A stretch of 64,000 bases of DNA from Pontederia crassipes (lineage: Eukaryota > Streptophyta > Magnoliopsida > Commelinales > Pontederiaceae), in NCBI GenBank assembly GCA_030549335.1, contig CM060186.1, positions 26,893,189 to 26,957,188 of the forward strand. The letters are read 5' to 3'. Shown here piece after piece: positions 58,388 through 64,000 of this stretch. The position numbers were made by a program, and so were the translations under genes. The notes beneath the pieces are model-generated. The model did not search any database. It was not told the DNA's origin and was given only the letters and a program-made list of their open reading frames with translations. Position 1 is the stretch's first letter. Every line of letters begins with the position of its first letter.

Positions 58388-60570
58388 TCATAGCCAGTTG
58401 ACTAGGGTTTGTCCCACCCAAGTCGAGTTCTTATTTTCTTGAAATTATTATTCCATGGCTTTCTTAAAATTGTTAAATGACCATTTATCTCTGATCCGTT
58501 AAACTAAAGCCTTCAAACATATATAATTAGATAATAAGATAAAATCTAAAATATGGGAAGTCATATTTATTGAATGCTCGTGAGCTCAAGGACACATACG
58601 CTTTGGCATTACAATATAAAATTCTTACAATGATGCTTCAGGATTAATAATAATAAATATTTAAATTCAGTTTAAATAATATTTATATTTAAATTAGTTT
58701 GAAATAATTTTATTTTTTCTTGGAAAACATATTAGTTAATTAGAAAACTAATTTTATTTACTAAGTTACTTATGATTAAGTGAATTTTTTAAAATATAAA
58801 AGTAAAATAAAATAATCTTAAAAATGAAACAGATATGCAAATAAAATACAATATGGAATATATTCTTAATTAATGTAATATTGTATAAGATTATTTTTTT
58901 AGTACACTTTAGTTATGGCATTGAAACAAATATTAAGTATATATCAATATAAATTTATATTAATAAAATCATATACATATTTCAAATATTAAGTATGTAT
59001 TATTCAACATTAAGTTTTACTAATACAATTTTTTATTATATTATTTTACCTAAACCAAACTTTAATAATTTATTATTGTATTATGAATAATATAAAAGTA
59101 TATTTATTCAATAATATTCCATACTTCATTATTATATCCATCAAAACACCCATATCAACTAAATGACCAAATCTTCTTTTTAATGCTGAACTAGTACTAA
59201 ATCTCATGAGATGCACGGACGATGAATATTATAAAAGATATGCAGTATATAATTATAATATTATAATTTATAATAATTACCAAAAATAATTTATTAGTAC
59301 TTAAATGTGACAAATAGGTAAAGATGAAATTTTCTATGAGCCATCTCGACCCGATGGCCAAGTCGGACTAGGAAAAGACCAGCACGGGCCCGAGGAACTC
59401 GAGTGCGACATGGGCTCGGCCCTATGAACACATTTTATTTTAATGTTTTTAATTTTGTATTGCATATTTAAAAGTTTAATCATATATTATAATAATATAT
59501 ATAAATATTATATATCTAATAATCATAATATCATATATTATTTTTTAATATCATATATTATGATACTTCTATTGTTTTATTATTAATACAAATACACTTT
59601 GGAAGAAAACATGGGCCTGACCTAGCTAGCCCGATCGGATGGTGCACGAAACAACAACAATATTAATATATTTGTTCGCTAATAAAAAGACCATACTTCT
59701 AATAGAATAATATATTTCATATCAAAATAGTTTAACTTTTAGATTTAATATTTTTTATATGCTTGTAAATATATACTACCTTACCTAGAAACTTTTACCA
59801 CCATATATTTTTATTTTCTTATATTTTCATTTATAATGCTCATTTTTTTATTTGTAGAATTAAAGTGACTTCCATATAGGGTTAGTTGAAAAATATTAAT
59901 ATATTTAATGTTCAATTCTATATATATTATCATCTTATTAAACTAACATTTATAATTAATATTTTTATTTTAATAAATCTGAAATGAAATATGAGTTTAC
60001 AACTCTTATCTATTATTAGGGATAATATTAGGATACATATTAGATTAGGATTGACATATTTTCAAACTCCAAAATTAAATATTAATATATATATATCATT
60101 TTTATATATTAATATTCGAAATAGTTTAGGATTTTTAATGTAAATATTAATTTTGTTAGATGACGTTCTTATACATATAGAGAGTACGATTCTAATTTGA
60201 GTAGATTAAGATTGGTTAAGAAAATGATTTGAATTTCAATTATATATATGTATATGTTATCTTATATTTATTATTAATATTTATATTTAAATAAATTCAA
60301 AATTATTGTGACCTGCATATTGTGACTATGATTAGAATTTGAAATAATTTAAAATTAGTTAATAAAATCATTTATTTTCAAATTGTACATATATGATTAT
60401 CTTATATAACAAACTTTTTCTTATTAATATTTCTACTTAAAAATATCTGAAATTAAATATTAGGATGCAAATATTAATATCCTATTTATAATGGCTATTT
60501 CGAGTCTCCTACTTGTATTCAGATTAAAATTAAGATTATATATAAATTCTGATTATTATTATTTCAATAT
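58388..60570. other. very AT-rich intergenic region
   Basis: No coding sequence. About 59330-59650 has two GC-richer islands (gacccgatggcc...; cagcacgggccc / ctagctagcccgatcgg) that may be ends of a decayed MITE. From 59880 to 60570 the words 'ttaggat', 'gattaggattg' and 'tatctgaaat(t)aaatat' recur, suggesting old diverged repeats. Confidence 0.45.
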
Positions 60571-60579
60571 TAAAATTTA

Positions 60580-60843
60580 GGATTATTTTCATAAATCTCC
60601 TCTAAACTATCACGATTTTTCGCATCTAACCCCAAACTACGAACTTATTTTTTTATATCCCTAAACTTTCATGATTTTTTCACTTTAGTCCTTCCGTCTT
60701 TTAACAAAAAATGCAACAGAAGTAGACGGAAGGACTAAAGTAAAAAAATTGTGATAGTTTAAGGATATAAAAAAATAAATTCATAGTTTTGAGTTAAATG
60801 CAAAATATCGCAATAGTTTAGGGGATATTTATAAAAATAACCC
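60580..60843. mobile_element. Mutator-type MITE (264 bp) with 9-bp target duplication
   Basis: TAAAATTTA flanks both sides (60571-60579 and 60844-60852). Ends GGATTATTTTCATAAAT and GGGTTATTTTTATAAAT (reverse complement) are inverted. The whole element folds back around 'ccttccgtcttttaac/gacggaagg'. A 9-bp duplication is diagnostic of Mutator-like elements. Non-coding. Confidence 0.88.
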
Positions 60844-61117
60844 TAAAATTTATTATGGTTACAATTAATATTAGGATATGTTGAGGTAACTTCTTTTGTG
60901 GTATACTAAATAATAGGATACATATATCACATAAAATCTAAACTATGATATATATTATGATTCTACATAAATTGTTATTATTATTTTAAATATTAAAATT
61001 TTAATATGACTAAAATTAATATTAGGATATGTTATTAGGATACAATCTCATATAATCTAAATTGTGATATGGATTAGGATTGTACATAAATTATGGATAT
61101 AGATATTATTACTTTAA

Positions 61118-61628
61118 GGGTTATTTCCTCAAACTACCCCTAAACTATCATGGCTTTCGGATCTAACCCCAAATTACAAACTTTATTTTTTTGTCCCTAA
61201 ACTAACATGATTTTTCAATTTGACCCTTCCGTCCAATTTCGTCAACCTTTCGATTATCTTTGATTTTTTGCATTTGTAAAAAGTCCATTATACCCCTGCC
61301 ACTTTTATAAAAAGTCCATTAACCTTTCTTTTTAAAATTATATATATTATTTTAAGTAAAAATAGACTAACACTTTAATGCGTCTAAGGAAGGGGTATAA
61401 TGGACTTTTTACAAATGTGAAAATCAAAGTTAACTGAGAAAGTTGACGGAATTGGATGGAAGAATCAAATTAAAAAAAATCATAATAGTTTAGGGGCCCA
61501 AAAAATAAAGTTCGTAGTTCGATGTCTAAAAGATCATGATAGTTTAGGGACACAAAAAATAAAGTTCATAATTCGGGATTAGATGTAAAACATCATGATA
61601 GTTTAAGGATAATTTAAGAAAATAATTC
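61118..61628. mobile_element. Mutator-type MITE (511 bp) with 9-bp target duplication
   Basis: TTACTTTAA flanks both sides (61109-61117 and 61629-61637). The left arm GGGTTATTTCCTCAAACTA and the inverted right arm share 'cctaaactatcatg', 'tctaaccc', 'ttttttgtccctaaact' and 'gacccttccgtcc'. It resembles the 60580 element in its ends and in the 'cttccgtc' core, so the two are one family with different interiors. A segment near the right end (cgtagttcgatgtctaaaag vs cataattcgggattagatg) is partly duplicated. Confidence 0.85.
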
Positions 61629-61687
61629 TTACTTTAATTATGACATATGCCAGTTATTGCGATCTCGTGCATTTACCTCTCCTTATA

Positions 61688-61688
61688 T

Positions 61689-61727
<39 letters not shown>

Positions 61728-61730
61728 GTT
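61688..61730. repeat. (AC)n(AT)n compound microsatellite
   Basis: Alternating AC followed by AT dinucleotides, adjacent to the outer edge of the copia LTR. Confidence 0.9.
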
Positions 61731-61734
61731 ACGA

Positions 61735-62014
61735 AAAGAGGGAAAAATAATCGCAGAACACAAAAGAACACAGAGGATTTATGAGGTTCACCTGGGCTAT
61801 GTTCTTGGGTGGCGATGACTCTCTTTGTTATGAAATAACGATGATTTCAAGGATATGAAATAACCTAGTCATCATGGAGTTTATATAGGGAACAACAAAA
61901 CAAAATAGGAAACATAATTTCTAAAATCGTTTAGGGGATATCTGTTGAATCGTCTGATTACATATGGTCCCATAGAAAATTATAATTGGGTTCAGATTTA
62001 AGGCAATATCAACA
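61735..62014 (-). repeat. 3' LTR (partial limits) of the - strand copia remnant
   Basis: On the - strand TGTTGATATTGCCTTAAATC begins just after a tract reading 'gtcaagtggatatt', where copia elements carry the polypurine tract. It contains a TATA box (CCTATATAAACTCC, about 61884-61897). The far end blurs into a microsatellite. Confidence 0.55.
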
Positions 62015-62049
62015 AATATCCACTTGACTTGAATTATTTTTAGAGCACA

Positions 62050-63330
62050 AAAAAAAAACTTCAATGCCATGCCACGCCGCCGTCAGCCTTACATTGAGGC
62101 TATTACCAAGTATTGATGTTAAACAAATCCAATCAGTGTTGGAACTTGTCATGAGGAACAGTCTTAATGAACATATCAACTACATTATCTTCACTGCCAA
62201 TCTTCTCAATGTGGATGAAGTGATCTTTAACATCAATGTGTTTGTATTTTTCATGATGCACTTGGTGCTTGGCTAAACATATTGCACTCAAACTATCACA
62301 GTGCACTATAGTCTGCTCTTAATATAATTCAAGATCTCCAACTAAACTTTTAACCATATGTCTTTATTAGCACTTTTTGTTAGTGCCATGTACTCAGCCT
62401 CTGTGGTAGATAATGTAACTAAAGTGTGATCTTCCAACTAATAATCGAACTGTCCAAAGTGAAGACATAGCTTGTCATATATCATCTTTCATCAACATTT
62501 TCAGTATAGTCTGAATATGAGTACCTTGTAACCAAACACTCTTTATCATTTCTGTAGATGACGCCAATATCATATGTTCCTCTCAGATATCGAAATATTC
62601 TCTTCATTGCTTGCTAATATTTTTTTTCTGAATTGCTCATGAACTTGCTGACAATACTAATTGCATGAGCAATGTCCGATCTTGTGCAAATCATAATATA
62701 CATCAGACTTTCAACTATACTAGCATAAGGAACCCAAGATATGTACTCCTTCTCTGCTTCTGATTTTGGTGTCAAAGCAACAGATAGATGAATATTTGCA
62801 ACTAATGGACTGCTCAAGGGCTTCGCTTTAGACATTCCAAATCTGGATAAAATCTTCTGAATAAATTTTTCTGAGATAAGAAGAGTTTACCCAGTGCGTG
62901 ATCCCTTAATATTTCCATCCCAAAATCTTCTATGCTACATCAAAATCCTTCATGTCGAATTTCACATTAAGGAGCTTCTTTAAATTTTGAATGTCTGTCA
63001 TGTCTCTAGCAGCAATAATTATATCATCAATATATAAGAGCAGATAGATGGTGGAGCTATCATTCACCTTCTTGTGATAAACACAACAATCATAGGGATT
63101 TCGACTTGATTCGTTAGAGATCATTAAGTTGTCGAACTTCTTATACTATTATTTGGGAGACTGCTTCAGGCGATACAAAGATTTTTTTAGTCTGCAAACT
63201 TAATCCTCCTTGACTAGAATGGAGAACTCCTTTGACTAGCTCATAAGAATGTCTTCTTCAAGTTCTCTATGGAGGATAATAATCTTCATATAATTTTTAG
63301 GACGAATGTTTGAGGGTCAATGTATGTACT
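62050..63330 (-). pseudogene. copia reverse transcriptase/RNase H remnant
   Basis: - strand order: RLKKSLYRLKQSPK (about 63170), NPYDCCVYHKKV, the RT box LLLYIDDIIIAARDM (about 63010), VKFDMKDFD, then KPLSSPLVANIHLS and VPYASIVESLMYIMICTRSD (62614-62835). RNase H follows: TLSTTEAEYMALTKSANKDI (about 62380-62430), LAKHQVHHEKYKHIDVKDHF and DNVVDMFIKT (62150-62290). This is a Ty1/copia pol C-terminal half. Numerous stops, e.g. between the RT and RNase H blocks, make it inactive; the 5' half is absent. Confidence 0.85.
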
Positions 63331-64000
63331 AGATTGAACGTCCAAATTATTCGAACTAGCCGAGCTCTTCGGACTACAGGGCCGAAGTGTTGAACTAAAG
63401 ATTATGAACCCTAAAATGATTGGATGTCTGAACTTCGTAAACTGAGAACTTCCTTCCAATCAAATAATGATCGGATGTCTGAACCAAATTGTAACACACC
63501 ATAAATTTTCACAAAAAAATAACATTTCATATTGTTGACATCAAATATCAGATGTCTTATTCACATAATAGGCATATGATATCGTGACAAATTGACAACA
63601 CCATCAATGCTCTACTAGATGACTGAAACTTATTTTAGCGTCCGAAAGTGCAAAGTATAGAGAAGATCAGTTTTAATTTTCTTTTGGCTTCTTACACCAC
63701 CATAACACCTGGGGATTTAGTAATTCCTCCATCATGATCTCTTGATTTCAAAGGTCACGAAACCCAAAAGAAGTTGCAATAAAAATCATCGACTCAATTT
63801 TATTGCCCCTTGTTTTTCATTCTTCCTCCATTATTGCTTTTGTGTTCTTCTTTGTGGTCTCGGCCAGAGGACAAGGGGGAAGTGTTGCAGGTGTTGAGGG
63901 CGCAAGAGACCAAGGAGGGAGAAGGGGATGCGGCTAGGATTCGATCCATCGAAGATCCAATCGAAAATCATCCAAAAAAGTGTGTTTTGGGGATCTAAGT
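63331..64000. other. window end: no gene; possible LTR start at 63491
   Basis: TGTAACACACCATAAATTTT at 63491 resembles the start of gypsy-type LTRs (TGTAACACCCC...). Any such element would run off the window, so this cannot be tested here. A short ORF at 63810-63998 has no recognisable domain. Confidence 0.3.

Noticed and set aside
59330..59650. Possible hAT MITE with cgacccgatgg / ccgatcgg islands
   Set aside because: The two islands do not align as terminal inverted repeats and no target duplication could be found.

Overview
This window looks like nuclear DNA of a flowering plant, and probably a monocot. Both recognisable host genes are split by spliceosomal introns. The larger one has a very GC-rich, proline-coding first exon followed by AT-rich later exons, the 5'-to-3' GC gradient typical of many monocot genes. 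Most of the rest is AT-rich and built from nested plant transposable elements: Ty1/copia, Ty3/gypsy, an L1-type LINE, an Au-type SINE, and hAT, Mutator-like and PIF-like MITEs. The monocot assignment is an inference and the species was not identified.

Host genes. (1) An RBP47-type RNA-binding protein gene on the + strand: six coding exons from 6204 to 12672, three RRM domains, 425 codons. It has a TATA-like box and a (CT)n/(CCT)n microsatellite in the 5' leader. (2) A COX6B gene on the - strand: five coding exons from 31240 down to 28962, 156 codons, encoding nuclear cytochrome c oxidase subunit 6b with its CX9C/CX10C twin motif. Two site II (TGGGCC) promoter elements lie upstream. No other host gene could be supported.

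Layout. 1-6060: AT-rich intergenic DNA with one or two possible MITEs. 6061-12970: RBP47 gene. 13790-16375: internally deleted hAT transposon. 16466-27040: rearranged copia retrotransposon containing a ten-unit array of about 430-bp tandem repeats, interrupted by a 3.4-kb solo-LTR-like insertion (18702-22086) with a 5-bp target duplication. 28840-31400: COX6B gene. 31920-36290: hAT-like debris, a GC-rich block and a second, truncated copy of the 3.4-kb LTR carrying a PIF-like MITE. 36290-39177: unclassified repeat with a recurring GATAACTTG word. 39178-40081: GC-rich element with inverted arms of about 240 bp. 40370-40550: Au-type SINE. 40749-45377: non-autonomous LTR element of TR-GAG type (gag only) with a 5-bp target duplication. 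45499-51313: decayed Ty3/gypsy chromovirus on the - strand. 51314-51706: half of a second GC-rich inverted-repeat element. 52873-53335: hAT MITE. 54287-58374: L1-type LINE with a 13-bp target duplication. 60580-60843 and 61118-61628: two related Mutator-type MITEs, each with a perfect 9-bp duplication. 61730-63330: copia remnant.

The most interesting signals are three. At least three tiny insertions (13-22 bp) consist of little more than ...CTC plus an A-run, are flanked by 12-16-bp duplications, and match the 3' terminus of the LINE in this same window. The copia element carries a tandem array with a hairpin in its units. The TR-GAG element has LTRs packed with GGTCGACC-type palindromes. No CRISPR, tRNA or rRNA gene was found.
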